64,000 bases of DNA from Isoetes taiwanensis (taxonomy: Eukaryota > Streptophyta > Lycopodiopsida > Isoetales > Isoetaceae), in assembly GCA_021234155.1 (NCBI GenBank), contig JAJEKV010000101.1, forward strand, positions 3,577,748 through 3,641,747, given 5' to 3'. Shown here piece by piece: positions 36,990 through 48,062 of the stretch; the stretch's first letter is position 1; the number at the start of each line of letters is the position of its first letter. The position numbers and the translations under genes are program-made. The notes under the pieces are model-generated. The model saw only the letters and a list, made by a program, of their open reading frames with translations, made no database searches and was not told the DNA's origin.

Positions 36990-38774
36990 TTTTTTTTTTT
37001 TTTTTTATTTTTTTTTTTTTTTTTTTGAGAGTAAGAGTAGATTTTTCCATTAATCAAGAAACACACTTTGCATATTTACGCTTTGATTAAAGAGATTAAA
37101 GCATAACAAAGATACCCCACCATCAAAATGTTGTGATGTGCTTGAACCGAAAAATATGAAGGCGTAAATCGATCCTTGGATGAGCTGAATTGGTCAAAGG
37201 ATAGCTGATAAGTAGAGATAGTCTTCCAAAAATGAGATAGTCTTCAAAAATGTGCAGAAATCACGACCCCAACCAGTAATTATTGTTAAAACCTGAAAGT
37301 AACACCAACCAAAATTCTGCTAGATTAGGAGATACCATTGAGCAATTACTGTCTTAGTAGAGTTGGATGGGAAGCCAGATACAAGGATGGGGCTACTGGG
37401 TCTGAAGTGAGAGGGAGTCAAGCTTAGAGTTGAAGAAGGCATAGAAAGAGTCAGCAGATCCAAAGGTGTAACTACCAGTAATCTGCTCAGCAATGCTATC
37501 CACACAAGAGAGGTCAGATACAGTCAAACGAAGCAAGGAACCAAACAGATCAGCCAACAAGAGGTCGTGAGTATCAACGTTCTCGAATCTTGAGAATTGT
37601 TCCTCGACCATGTATCTGTGGTACATGGAGAGGAAATCAAACATAGTATAGACTTGCACCACCTCTCTGCAGAACATTCTTGCAATATTCGTGTCCAACT
37701 TTTCTTCATTTTCAGAGAGTTTGTTGAAGAACAGTTTAGATCAATATCCCTTTTGAGTAGATTGTCATCCATTTCACCCATGCTCTTCTTGCATTTCTTC
37801 AAGTAGGCTAACATCATCACCAAAAGCAGAATTAGAATTGATAACATTGAAGTTAGCTACAAATAAATCAAAAGACCCCCTGAAATGACCAACCAAATCC
37901 CATTTTCTGTCATATTTATCAGATTGCTTCCTTTTGTGTGCTGTAGCAGTAGACTGAACATCAAGTTGAAAATGCAATTTGATCCAAAAAATAGAGAAAT
38001 TCTTTTTGCCATAAACTACTCTATTTCTTGCCTTCCAGATATTCCAAAGAGCAATAAACATAATACTATTAGCAAGTGCAACCATTTTGGACATAAGACA
38101 GCAAGTTTCCAGAAATCCTGTTAGGAAAAAACTGACCCAACTTATCATCAAACCAAGACCAAAAAGAATTAAGCTTAGGGCAGATAAAGATGTGTTCAAG
38201 ATCTTCCTCCAGATTGCAATGAAGCTGGCACAAGGCAGAGATGTTGTCATTCCTGAGGGAGAGAAGTTGTAAATTAGGAATGCTTTTATTAGCTAACAAC
38301 CAAATAAAGAAGTTGACCTTGGGGAAGCAATAAGAGTTCCAAACATCATGAAATAGAGATTTGGCCTCCTCCATAGTGATAGACCATTTGAGACCAGCTT
38401 TGGAAGGATTGTCAAAGTTGCTAATAGCAGAATAGATTTGACTGACCTTGTATGAACACTTACCTGCAATGCTCCAATTGGTTGCCTTGGGGACAATATT
38501 ATTTAACCAAGTCTGAGGAAGGATCGATTTAATGTGCAAGTAGATCTTTTTGTCACTAGAAGTGCCATGAACTAAGTTTTTCAGATGGCTTGGATTGAGC
38601 GGATGCCATTCGGTAAACATAAGGCTTGCAATGTGTAAAACCATAGGATTGGCCTACCTCTAAAGGCCTCGAATGAATTGTATAACCAACTGGTATGCTT
38701 GATACCATAAGGATCAGGATAGGTTCAATTACTTTGTTCCTAGGATATGTCAAAAATATGATGTGATATATCAT
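36990..38774 (-). mobile_element. L1-type LINE, 5'-truncated, with poly(A)
   Basis: A T-run (36990-37026) is the poly(A) tail of a minus-strand LINE. Upstream of it on the minus strand, 38644-38069 encodes the zf-RVT region: KVNFFIWLLANKS, then a cysteine pair near CQLHCN, then EDLEHIFICPKLNSFWSWFDD. The overlapping frame 38250-37774 continues with FIALWNIWKARNRVVYG, the usual C-terminal tail of plant L1 ORF2. The reverse transcriptase core is missing, as in most 5'-truncated copies. No target duplication matching ctagagac was found at the far end. Confidence 0.8.
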
Positions 38775-38879
38775 GTTTTAGAGCTATCACACATCAAAAG
38801 ATGGAAAAAAGGAAGAAGAACAATGGCTATGTACTTTGCATATGCAAAATACTCCGTGCATGCTATGTAAAGCCATACC

Positions 38880-39240
38880 AGCCCCCCCTCCCCTCCGGTC
38901 CTCGTCTTTTCCGGTTCATCCAAAGCAACCATCTTGCTGCAAGATGAAAAGCCTGGCTTTGTAACTCCGCCCAAGTACTTGGGAAAACTGCCAAGAGCAC
39001 TTGTTGACTTCTTAATGAAACTTGAAAAAGAGAGAACATTCAATCCTATATCCGTCTGCGAGGTGATCACATATAAAAAACAATGTTCAATAGTCTCTGC
39101 GATTCACGCTTGCACAATTTGGACACTAGTTCGATATTCTAGGGGTTAAACTTGTGGACAACCACGGTTAACCCAAGACATCTATGAAGAATCGCCACCA
39201 AAGAACTAGCTACGATTGAAGAGGTATGAAGATTTTTTTG
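38880..39240 (-). mobile_element. Possible second LINE fragment (zf-RVT-like)
   Basis: The minus strand can be read as PNCASVNRRDY followed, after a stop, by FFICDHLADG. This fits the C-x-x-C ... C pattern of the zf-RVT region, with several stops. It lies just downstream (minus sense) of the RT-thumb fragment at 39640-40070 and may belong to the same LINE, split by the gypsy scrap. Confidence 0.3.
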
Positions 39241-39309
39241 CCCGACCCCATTAACACACATGGCATATCCCCTTTATATTAGGTGAAACCACCGGAACTA
39301 AGAATAAGA

Positions 39310-39545
39310 AGGTGAAAGATTGAGTGCAACATTGGCTTGAGAATGTCCAACCTTCTTTTGAGAAGATCAAAGAGGCATTAACCACGACACCAGTCCTTAC
39401 CCTCCCAGATCCAAACAAGGACAAGTTGGTGGCAACGGATGCTAGTAAGCTAGCAAGAAGCTTATTATTCAAATATAGGTCACGTGAGGAAAAGGAGGCC
39501 ATAATCGGACCATTTCTTATAAATTCTTGGATGTCTCAAGGCAAG
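39310..39545 (+). mobile_element. Ty3/gypsy RT-RNase H scrap
   Basis: Plus-strand frame reading FEKIKEALTTTPVLTLPDPN and then DKLVATDAS. This is the junction between RT and RNase H in Ty3/gypsy elements, including the first RNase H aspartate in TDAS. Only about 60 residues are present. It is in opposite orientation to the LINE sequence on both sides. Confidence 0.65.
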
Positions 39546-39639
39546 AGTCTTCTTTGGGATGATTCTTCAGAATTGGATTCCAGAAAATAGTCATTTGCAA
39601 GTTAAGATCTTGAGGATCATCATATACATAGGCAGATTG

Positions 39640-40070
39640 CACTTTATTCCAAGCCATAATGAAGTTTCTCATAAGAGGGGAAGTATTTGCAGTCCACCGA
39701 GAACATTAAAAACGAGGAATCGTAAAATATGCTCAATTGTAGGATGGCCAACAGGTGAGAGCAAGAGAGCCAAGATTCGATAAAATGAGAGGATGGACCA
39801 GCATTGTTCATGAAAGATTTCCATATGTATTTGCCGCCGCCGAGCAGCACGTGCTTGTAGATAAAGATCCTTGAAAGCCCAAGACCACCATGTTTTTTTA
39901 GGCCGGACACATAATTCCATCCAACAAGATGAGAGCCTTTCGAAATGAACTTTACGTTAATCTTTTCAATCTGGAATAGATTGACTTAGGGGCCACTAAA
40001 GCAGAGGAAAAATAGATGTGAGTCCGGCCAGACAGAGTTTGCAATAATAGATCTACTTCAATTTGTTAGC
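39640..40070 (-). mobile_element. LINE ORF2 fragment (post-RT region)
   Basis: The minus frame 39910-39644 reads GLKKHGGLGLSRIFIYKHVL and then KYIWKSFMNNAGPSSHFIES. This is the segment after the polymerase in L1-type ORF2, equivalent to PKDFGGLG in the 21033-21750 fragment. A different frame holds the preceding part. It is degraded, with no ends defined. Confidence 0.6.
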
Positions 40071-41573
40071 CTAAAACACGGAATTTTAGTCTAACCTCAA
40101 GGAAGCTCAAACAAAATGGTTGGGACCTCCAGATCACTTAGGGTGATCAATCCTTAACATATGAAGAGAGAAAAGTCATTTTGGAATCTTGGTTTTCCAA
40201 AATCACTAGAGTCCCCAAAACCAAAAAAAGCTGTTCGAGCAAAAAGTGGCCTTACGGACACACCTTGTGAGATTTTTGAGATGTGATTGGTGGTATAGAT
40301 GATCAACAAGCAGAGGAAACTGATGGTGAAGATTTGACTTGATTTGAATAGGGGAAGGTTGAGAAAATCTAGGTCAAAGTCGGGTCAAAAAGTTGGCCGG
40401 TGCCAAACAGAGAGCCAAAATTTGCAGATGGAGTTTGATAAGGAATCTTGAGTTGGGATCAATGCGGGGCAACTTCAAAATATCCCCTAGATCATGTGCA
40501 TAGGGTTTAAATAGCAAAAAAGTTTTAGTTTCTCTCGTGAAAGTAGCCGAGGCCTCGGGGAAAAGAACAAACTCTGATGGAGTTATGGAAAAAAGTCTTT
40601 TTTATGTGTTTTCTCTGAATATGTAGGTTTCTAAGGTTTTTATGAAGATGAAATGCAACTATCTGAAAAGAATATAGCTTGGAATAAGTATTTTGGGTTT
40701 TGTTTTTAGTTTTTAGCTTTAAAAGCACAATGCAGGATTACAAAAGATGAGTATACAATGGTGACAATAACTTTCCAGGCAAAGACTATGCATTATAGAA
40801 ATGTAGATAGTGTCAGCAAGGCATTACCAAATTCAAACATATAATAGTGTTTGAAAGTAAAATTCAGGTCCTGTCTCGAGCCTCTAGCGAATCTTTAACT
40901 ACCAATGAAGCCGAATGAAATGATTTTTGAGTTGTAGTTGAAGTGCCTCAATTGTCGAACAAGTCTGCCACCCGAGATCTTCAATCCCAAGAGCGTAACA
41001 AAATTCCGAATAGAGCGAAAGCAAGATAATATCAGAATATCAAAAAATGCGCCAAGATCACAGAGGTCTATCTCCGAGGGACGTCTTGATTTGATCCTTT
41101 TTTCTTGGCTTAAGAACTGTTCTTCCCAAAAGCTAGCTCGGTTGAGTGATTTGAGGCCCAAATTGAGCAATTTCTATCGAATCAAGTGCCACAAAGGATC
41201 CCCAAGATTTCGGAAAAGGTTTAGGAGCTAATTTCGGGCGAAAATTGGCGGGCTTCAATCGGATTTAGGCACGAATTGGCCGGATTTAGCAGCTTCCCTT
41301 ATTTTCTAGGGTTCGTCGAAAATTTTCAACTGTGATATATCCCACAGGCAAAAACGAGTCTGGAAGCTCTTGTATATAAGGAATAAAGTTGACCCCACTA
41401 TTAACTTTGCGTGCCACGCAGAGGGGACAACCAGCCCGTCGGCCCCCCCCTGGCCGCCACGTGGAAAAAATGGGGGGTGACACGAACTATGTAAATAGAT
41501 AGGGTAGATAGGCTAGAATAGGTTTTTTATTTTTTTGGCACGCATCCCAAGAATCCAATTTTGAAGGCCTTCC
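40071..41573. other. Non-coding, probably retroelement flank
   Basis: No protein is recognisable. The 40860-41290 stretch has a steady codon-free composition with repeated tcgaatcg-like words. Together with 41810-43340 it lies downstream (minus sense) of the Tat-like integrase, where a long 3' untranslated region and LTR would be expected. I could not find a matching second LTR. Confidence 0.3.
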
Positions 41574-41809
41574 CCCGGGGGGTTCACTTATAGTAAGGGG
41601 GGTATGCCATGTGCGTGCATAGGGTGATCAAAAACACCCCCGTATACGATTTCTTGAAAGGCAAATTCGACCCCTTCCGTACAAAGTTTACCCCAAGTAG
41701 TGGCAAAAAACCCCCCTACCTCTTACGTATACGTATGGAAATGGGTCGAAAAAACCCCCCTACAAGTCACTCAGGCACATTGTATGGCACTTACAGTGAA
41801 TCCCCCTTG
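41574..41809 (+). mobile_element. 236-bp MITE with hAT-like ends
   Basis: Flanked by an exact 8-bp direct repeat GGCCTTCC (41566-41573 and 41810-41817). Terminal inverted repeats are CCCGGGGGGTTCACT on the left and CAAGGGGGATTCACT (reverse complement of the right end), with a few mismatches. The inner sequence (catgtgcgtgca, gtatacga, runs of ccccc) resembles, in reverse complement, the right end of the larger element at 53876-56541. An 8-bp target duplication with short TIRs is the signature of hAT-superfamily elements. Confidence 0.75.
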
Positions 41810-43344
41810 GGCCTTCCCAAGGGTTTTTTTCGAATTTTAAAAGACCAAGTTAGCTCTTTTTTGACAAGCTTTCCATCTAAAGGGTTTTTAGGCCAAACTG
41901 AAACATTTGAATTTTTGGTCCCTTTTGACCCATGGTCAATGAATATTGCAACATAGGGATGGTGAAAAAGTCATGGGAAAAAGATGGAAAAAGGTGTAAA
42001 TAGGCTATACTAGGGTTTAGGAAGATGAAATGAGAATGAAAAAAGAGTTTTCTTGCCTTTGAAGGTTTTCAAGATCACTAGGGGACAATTCTCAAATGAA
42101 GGTAGGATCAATAAAAAATAAGTAATGGAATGATGAGAAAAGGTCTCAAAAGTGGAAGCAATGGTGAAGGAAAAGTTTTGAAGACTCTTGGGATATAGAA
42201 AGGGGGATGTAAGATGAATGGAATGAAGAAGAGATGGGTACCTCTGTAGCACTTGATCTTATCTCAAATTGTTTCTAAGGCTCAATTCATACCTCCTAGT
42301 GAAGATAAGTTTGCTCAAAGCCTAAGGTCTTCCAAACTTCTATAAGGGTCTTCCAAACTTCAAGGCTAGAACAAGAGCAAATTTCACTTCTAGGGTAGCA
42401 TCCTCATGTGTGTGACTTCAAACTACTCAAGCAAGCTTCATAAGGTTGAGCTTTGGTAAAATGTCTTGTGCCTCCTTGATAGACTTGCTATAGCCTTTGC
42501 CTGGTCTTCAAATCAAAGGGAAATGTTAAACAAATGGGAATGTGTCTAGAAAGGTGTTTTACCTCAAGGAAAAGACTAGGCCATAATAGGAGATCTCCAA
42601 TGTCTTCCAATCTTGGACAAATGTCTTCCAAACTCTGATGGGATCACAATAGCCTGGAACTTTTCCTTAAAGGAAATATAAATGAAACAAAGGTTTTGAT
42701 ACATAGATGCTGGTCCATGTTGCCAAAAATGGGCAACATCTCCTCAAAGGAAAGAATAGGCTGGTCCCCTCAGCCTAACAAATGTAAATTTAGGATCGAG
42801 GAACTTCGGGATCTTTGGTGCAAGTGACAGAGTGATGTAGAATGATGAAAGAGAGTGGTAATGAGTATGAGATGAACTCTGCTATGATGGAAATGTGGTG
42901 CAGAGCATTGTAGGGAATAAGAATAAAAGAATGGAAGGCTGAAATGGTATGTAGGGCAACTTATAGGCAGATGGAAATGGAAGAGAAAAGAATGAACCTG
43001 CATATGACAGTAAATCAAAGTTAGCATGAGTGCTAAGCGAGATGTGGAAAAGTATATATGGATAGCACTCTAGAACTCCAATGGGGAAGCAAGGTCTTAT
43101 GAAGAATAAGCCAGTTTGAAAAGCAGATGAAATGTTTTGACAAATGGCCCTGTCATGACAACATAGAACTCATTAATAGGTAATAATCAAAGTCTTTATC
43201 CCTTGTGGCCACATTCCCTTAGCCTAAAAGAAAAACACAATATTAAACCTCAAAGGAAATATGCTAATCAAAAGAAATATTAAAACCTCAACTTTGAAAT
43301 TATAAACTAACCTATTCTAAGCTAGAACAAATGCTTATATAGAA
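41810..43344. other. Non-coding 3' flank of the Tat-like element
   Basis: A/G-rich plus-strand sequence with no gene. Short words such as cttccaaact recur near 42330-42610. The position fits the long 3' untranslated region and LTR of the element, but neither a polypurine tract nor LTR ends could be fixed. Confidence 0.3.
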
Positions 43345-43463
43345 GTGAAGAGGCTCAAGCAGGCATGCTGAGGCCAATATCTTTTAAGGTGTTGAATATT
43401 AATGGGATTTGGCGTTCCTCGTACCAAGATCCGCCAACCTATAAGATGAGCACCAAAGATCTC

Positions 43464-44078
43464 CTAAAATCGATAGGGGCCTTCCTGTGGGTTTTCAAAC
43501 TTTGAAAGCTTTCCTTCACCTGCAGCATTCCACTTTAAAACTAATTCCATAGGTGCAAACTTGTCTTGTAGTTTGTGAGCAGCCTTGAAAGCTGCTGCAC
43601 TCTTAGCCTTCTTCAGCAAGTTGTAATTCTCTGCAACAAACCTTTCTTCATCTAATTTTAACAGAACTTCATACCTGTGCTTCAAGGCTTCAGAAAACTC
43701 CAACTCAAGCTTGAGTGCCATCCTTAAAGAAGGTATCTCTAACTCGACTGGAATAACAGCCTCTACTCCATATACTAAACTGAAAGGTGAGGCATTAGTA
43801 GCTGCTTTAGAAGTAATTCTATGAGCCCAAAGAGCATCATATAATTTCAAGTGCCAATCCCTTTGGTTTTGGCAAACTGTTTTCTGCAAAATACCCTTAA
43901 GCACTTTGTTAGTAGACTCAGCTTGGCCATTTCCTTGAGGATAATAGGCTGAGCTTTTTACATGCTTGATCTTGAGGCTTGAAACAAGGAAATTAATAAC
44001 CTCATTAATAAAAGTAGAGCCTCTATCAGTCAAAATTTTAAAAGGAATGCCAAACCTAGAGCAAATATTCTCATGCAA
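43464..44078 (-). pseudogene. Tat-like integrase core and C-terminus
   Basis: A 204-codon frame begins within the catalytic core at MHENICSRFGIPFKILTDRG (second catalytic Asp), followed by YYPQGNGQAESTNK with the catalytic Glu. The C-terminal part ends ENPQEGPYRF, the start of the conserved GPY/F module. The frame then shifts, and IQHLKRYWPQ follows near 43380 with no chromodomain. The first catalytic Asp lies in the neighbouring upstream frame (WGLDYVGPI). Confidence 0.85.
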
Positions 44079-44110
44079 AAATCTAGCTGTAGTATGGGCA
44101 TTTGCTTTCC

Positions 44111-44689
44111 TTAAAGGTATTCATGCTGGGCTGAGGATGGGGGATTGATAGGGCCAACATAGTCCAATCCCCAAACTTGAAATGGACCAGGGGAGACAAT
44201 TCCTGTAAGAGGAGCAGGATGCAAGATTCTCTTGCCAAAGATCTGGCATTGATGACAAGTCTTTATAATATCATAACAATCTTTAAATAAATGAGGCCAA
44301 AAGTAACCAGACCTCAATATTTTCTTGGCAGTTGTGTCTGCTGCAAAATGACCGCCACAAACACCTTTGTGATTTTCAGCAAGTACCAGGGCAGCTTCAT
44401 CTTCATCAACACATCTTAAGAGTACACCATCCCTATTTACCTTGCACAAAATGTCACCAACCAAGGAGTAAGTCAAACATTTTAACTTAAACTTGTAAGC
44501 ATGGCTTTTTGAAAATTCAGAAGGTATCTCTTGATACTGAAGGAACCTCCTAATAGGTTGTTGCCAACCTTGAGCTGGTATAGTTGACAAGTCCTGCTCA
44601 TTTACAACAAGGTTAGTCATTTCTTCTTCTTGTACAACCTCCTCATGTTCAAAGTAGGCAGCAGGCAAGTATAAACTCGGATTGTTCAA
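44111..44689 (-). pseudogene. Tat-like integrase zinc finger and core start
   Basis: The frame of 192 codons carries the HHCC finger (HKGVCGGHFAADTTAKKIL, then CHQC in KTCHQCQIFGKR) and then WGLDYVGPINPP, which includes the first catalytic Asp. It ends at a frameshift near 44111, about 30 bases before the next frame opens at 44078. The N-terminal 80 residues are acidic and link to RNase H. Confidence 0.82.
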
Positions 44690-45346
44690 TACATGAATAA
44701 CAAGATTGAATCATAAGATTGAAGCCTACAAGCCCACCTATGAAGCTTAGGTTTTTCTAATTTCTTACCATATAAAAAAGGCATGGGGTTCTGCTGCATG
44801 TAGATAGTGGCTTGGGACTTTTGTAAAAGATGTCCCTGTCTCTCTATCAAAAAGATGAGAGCAGCAGCACTCCTTTCTATCTTAGCATACTTCTCTTCAG
44901 TTTGAGACCATTGTTTGCTTGCAAAAGCAATAGGGTGCCTATCCTGCAAAATGGCAACTCCAGCAGCCTTTTTAGTAATAGTTATGTAAACTTTAAATGG
45001 TAATGAAAGGTCTGGAGTTTTTAAAAGTGTAGAATGGCAAATAGCCTCTATGATCTGCAAAAAAAGCTTTTTCACACTCATCAGTCCAAACAACAGGCCT
45101 ATATTTACTTTCTCTTTTACTAACTTGGCCTACTCTAGTCAATTTAGAGATAGGACTAATAAGGTGAGAGAAATTAGGCACATACACCCTTAAGAAAGAG
45201 GTCATTCCCATAAATCCCTTGACTTCTTTAATTGTCCTGGGTGTTTGAAGCTTTTTTAAAGCTATGATCTTCTCTTCAGCTACTTGAAGGCCTTTAGCAG
45301 AAACCTCATGGCCTAAGAGCTGGCCTTTGGATGCCAAAAGATGCAC
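44690..45346 (-). pseudogene. Tat-like ancestral RNase H with lost active-site aspartates
   Basis: Two frames (45346-44993 and 45093-44686). The first has the RT connection (LGHEVSAKGLQV, GFMGMTSFLRVYVPNFSHL). The second aligns with the Ty3 RNase H: AGVAILQDRHPIAFASKQWS, EEKYAKIERSAAAL. Where active copies have TDAS the sequence reads TITK, and where they have TDHKPL it reads YMQQNPM. Only the Glu of the active site (KIERS) survives. This domain is therefore expected to be structural rather than catalytic. Confidence 0.75.
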
Positions 45347-45369
45347 TTCTTGGGGTTTAGATTAACTCC

Positions 45370-45830
45370 GGGTCTGTGCCGCGACAATGTAAATATCCTT
45401 GTTAGCTCAAATATGATCACTTGTATCAAGCATTACCTAAGCATAAATCATCAAGATAAACTCGAATTGCTTTCGGGAGTCACGTTTGCAAAGACAAGAT
45501 CCATAGCTCTCGAAATGTAGCGGGGGCATTCATTAAGCCAAAAGGCATCCTTCTCATTGCATAAGTTCCCCATGGAGTAATGAAGGATGTCTTTGGCTGA
45601 TCTTCCTTTTTGATGCTAATCTGATTAAAACCAGAAAAACCATCCAAAAATGAGTACATAGACTTGCCAGCCACTGCATAAAGGATTTCTTCCAAAAAAG
45701 GCAAAGGGTAACAATCTTTAACAGTAGCTTTATTTAGATCTCTATAATCCACACATATTCTTAGAGAACCATTCTTTTTAGAACTGAACAATACAAGAAA
45801 CCCAAGAAGGGTTCACAATGTCAACTATCA
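45370..45830 (-). pseudogene. Tat-like reverse transcriptase core
   Basis: The frame 45791-45480 reads GSLRICVDYRDLNKATVKDC, YSFLDGFSGFNQI (first catalytic Asp), then FITPWGTYAMRRMPFGLMNA. After a frameshift, the next block near 45460-45430 reads VYLDDLCL, the YxDD polymerase motif. The enzyme would copy element RNA. The frame break falls between the MPFGL block and the YLDD box. Confidence 0.82.
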
Positions 45831-46169
45831 AACGACTCACGCATTTTGAATAATTCGCTTGATAAGATCTAAAAGTGAGGAATTAATTCTTCTCAATCTC
45901 GCATGACGGGTTTAGTATCTTCACGAACTTTTATCTCAAACTCACAGATGCTCCTATCAACCCCTTTTAATTTCGAATATTCCCAAGCAAAACATCCACC
46001 CAATCTTCAAAGTACTTAATCATTTTACCTTTGCAATCTTCATCATATAGATCTCCCATTTGCAAAGTCCTGGACATACCTCCCTTATGCACTTCAAGTT
46101 CTTTGTGTGATTCCTCTTGTGCTAGGTTGATGGTCAAAATAGGATGAAATTGAGAGAGTTCATCTTCAT

Positions 46170-46590
46170 CAAGGACATCTTCCTCGATAGCTCCCTCGAG
46201 AGAGATGCTCTAAGAGTGTTTTTTCAGACAAAGAATCAGCCTCAAAGTTTTTAGACCTTGGAATATGATAAATTTTCCAATGATCAAAAAAGTTAGCAAT
46301 TCTCGAGCTTGTGTGTTCAGATCCTCCATATCTTGATGTCTTGTTTGGTATTCTCCCAAAATCGTTTGCAAACAAGTTGTGAGTCTCCATAGATAACAAT
46401 ATAAGAAATATTCATGAACCTTGCTTCCTCAGAGGGGCTGCAATGAGGGCCCTATACTCTGCTGCATTAGAAGAAATATTAGGATGAATTCTCCCTATCT
46501 TAGTCATCAGCTTAAGATCTGTATCCTTCAAAATAGCAGCAGAAGAAGCAATCCCTAATTTTTTAGACATACCTCCATCAAACCAAAGGG
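46170..46590 (-). pseudogene. Extra (archaeal-type-like) RNase H upstream of RT
   Basis: Across two frames the minus strand reads TLWFDGGMSKKLGIASSAAI (first Asp), SNAAEYRALIA (Glu), IYGDSQLVCK in a shifted frame (second Asp), and IYHIPRSKNFEADSLS (His and last Asp). All acidic positions of a cellular-type RNase H fold are visible, in contrast to the degenerate RNase H at 44690-45346. It lies between protease and RT. The NAAEYRALI and HIPRSKNFEAD signatures match the archaeal-type RNase H of Tat elements. One frameshift near 46400 breaks the copy. Confidence 0.75.
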
Positions 46591-47283
46591 TAGGCCTTAT
46601 TTTCTTTTGGATCAGGGAACTCTACATGAGCAAAGTTGATAACTTCTGCACTCATATCAACATCTAGACCTAAACTGTAAACTCCTAGCTCTTCTTCCTG
46701 CAGTATATCCACATCTATGAACCTAATATTAGCAGAGGGGTCAGTTTTGTTTACCAATTTAATGGAAGTTGCTCCATTTGAAATAGTACAAATGCCTTCA
46801 GACCATACAGGCCTAGCATCTACTGTTTTCATCCACCTTCTTCCCAGTAATAAATCATAGATGTTAGCATGGTTAACATTCTCAAAATCAACTACCACAA
46901 ATGTAGCTAAAACAATAATTCCTCCTGTATTAACGGACACATTCCTCACCACTCCTTTTGGCACTACCTTAGCATTGGAAAAGGATTTTAGAACAATAGA
47001 AGTATTGTCTTCTACTTTGAGATTCAGTGTTTTCATAACATGATAAGGCATGACATTGAGAGAAGAACCTCCATCCAGCAAGACCTTATCTAAATGAAAA
47101 GTACCTATAGTAGCACTACAAGTAAAAGCACCTGGATCTTCAGTGTGCTCAGGTAAGGCTACAGAAATGTTGTTGCAAGTCTCTGCAGCAATTTCTTCAA
47201 CATTTTGGGTATTCTTAATAAACTTTTCCCTGTATGATGGTGCAATCCTTAATAGAGTTAGTAAGTCTACAGTAACCTTGGAG
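46578..47283 (-). pseudogene. Tat-like aspartic protease
   Basis: The frame runs from about 47283, with GAFTCSATIGTFHLDKVLLD leading into LLDGGSSLNVMP, the active-site Asp in an LDGGSS context typical of plant Ty3 proteases. It continues with IYDLLLGRRWM and a tail of about 100 residues up to ENKAYPL near 46578. The start is lost because the element is cut at 47284 by a different sequence. Confidence 0.78.
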
Positions 47284-48062
47284 TTTTCTGGTCCATCTGC
47301 GAGCTTGCCAACCCCACCTGCTGCCTACACGAATAGGCTTATTTATGAAAGGCCTTTCATGTTTCTCGTGTCAAGCATTGATTATGATATTGTGACCTTC
47401 TTGCACATAGATGGTTTGTGTATGGTGGCCCTTGTGAGTTTGTGGCCCTCGTGCAGGTGGTTGATGGTAAGATTGAAGGCCCTCGTGCCTGAGTATTATT
47501 GGTTGTGAGAGCCCTCGTGCCTAGTCTAGTTGGTTGTCAGTGGTGAGTTGCAGATTGTGAGCCCCGTACTAGGCTATGTGGTTGTTGTAATAGTCTCACT
47601 TCATGTGCAGGTTGATAGTGCGTGAGTTTCCAGTATGGCTTCATGATTTCAGGTTGCAGGCTTGCTCTACCAGCTTTGTTGTAGGAGAATCAAGTATCTT
47701 TCCTGCGCTATATCAGCTTGTTATAAGAGAATCACGTATCGGTGTATACAAGGATCAGAGGATCATGTCTCAATTTCTTAATTAAGCCTTATTGTACTCA
47801 GTTGTGTTCAGATAAGGATCTTTGTTTAGTGTTTCTATTATCGTCAGGGTTTTTCCTCGAAAACCCGAAAGGGTTTTTAATCCTGGCTATAATGGTTACA
47901 CTTTCAAAGCATATTGTGGCATCAACATATTGTACATTGTGTTGTTTAGTGGAGACATCCAGATGGGGCTTTAGCATATTGTACATTGTGTTGTTTAGTG
48001 GAGTCCTTCAGTTTCTCTCTCCTTGCTTGCTGGTTTTGAAAATTAAATTTATTTTCGTATCA
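47284..48062 (+). repeat. LTR-like block, plus orientation
   Basis: Contains gggtttttcctcgaaaaccc and, a few bases on, gggtttttaatcctggct, a style typical of the R/U5 part of Ty1/copia LTRs. It ends in cgtatcaca exactly where the recombinase fragment at 48063 stops. No coding potential. The left end is unclear and no target duplication was found. The left third has repeated ggccctcgtg words. Confidence 0.45.
47926..48003 (+). repeat. 29-bp direct repeat in the LTR-like block
   Basis: Two exact copies (47926-47954 and 47975-48003) of a unit beginning catattgtacattg and ending tttagtggag, separated by 20 bases. Confidence 0.9.

Larger units (their letters stand above)
43345..47283 (-). mobile_element. 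Tat-like Ty3/gypsy element with two RNase H domains
   Basis: Read on the minus strand the order is protease, an extra RNase H, reverse transcriptase, the usual RNase H, integrase. Gag is absent: upstream of the protease the sequence changes at about 47284 to an LTR-like block of opposite sense. Many domains keep long open frames, so the copy is younger than the one at 905-7415, though frameshifts are present around the RT and the extra RNase H. Plant Ty3/gypsy elements with a second, archaeal-type RNase H belong to the Tat/Ogre group. Confidence 0.8.
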
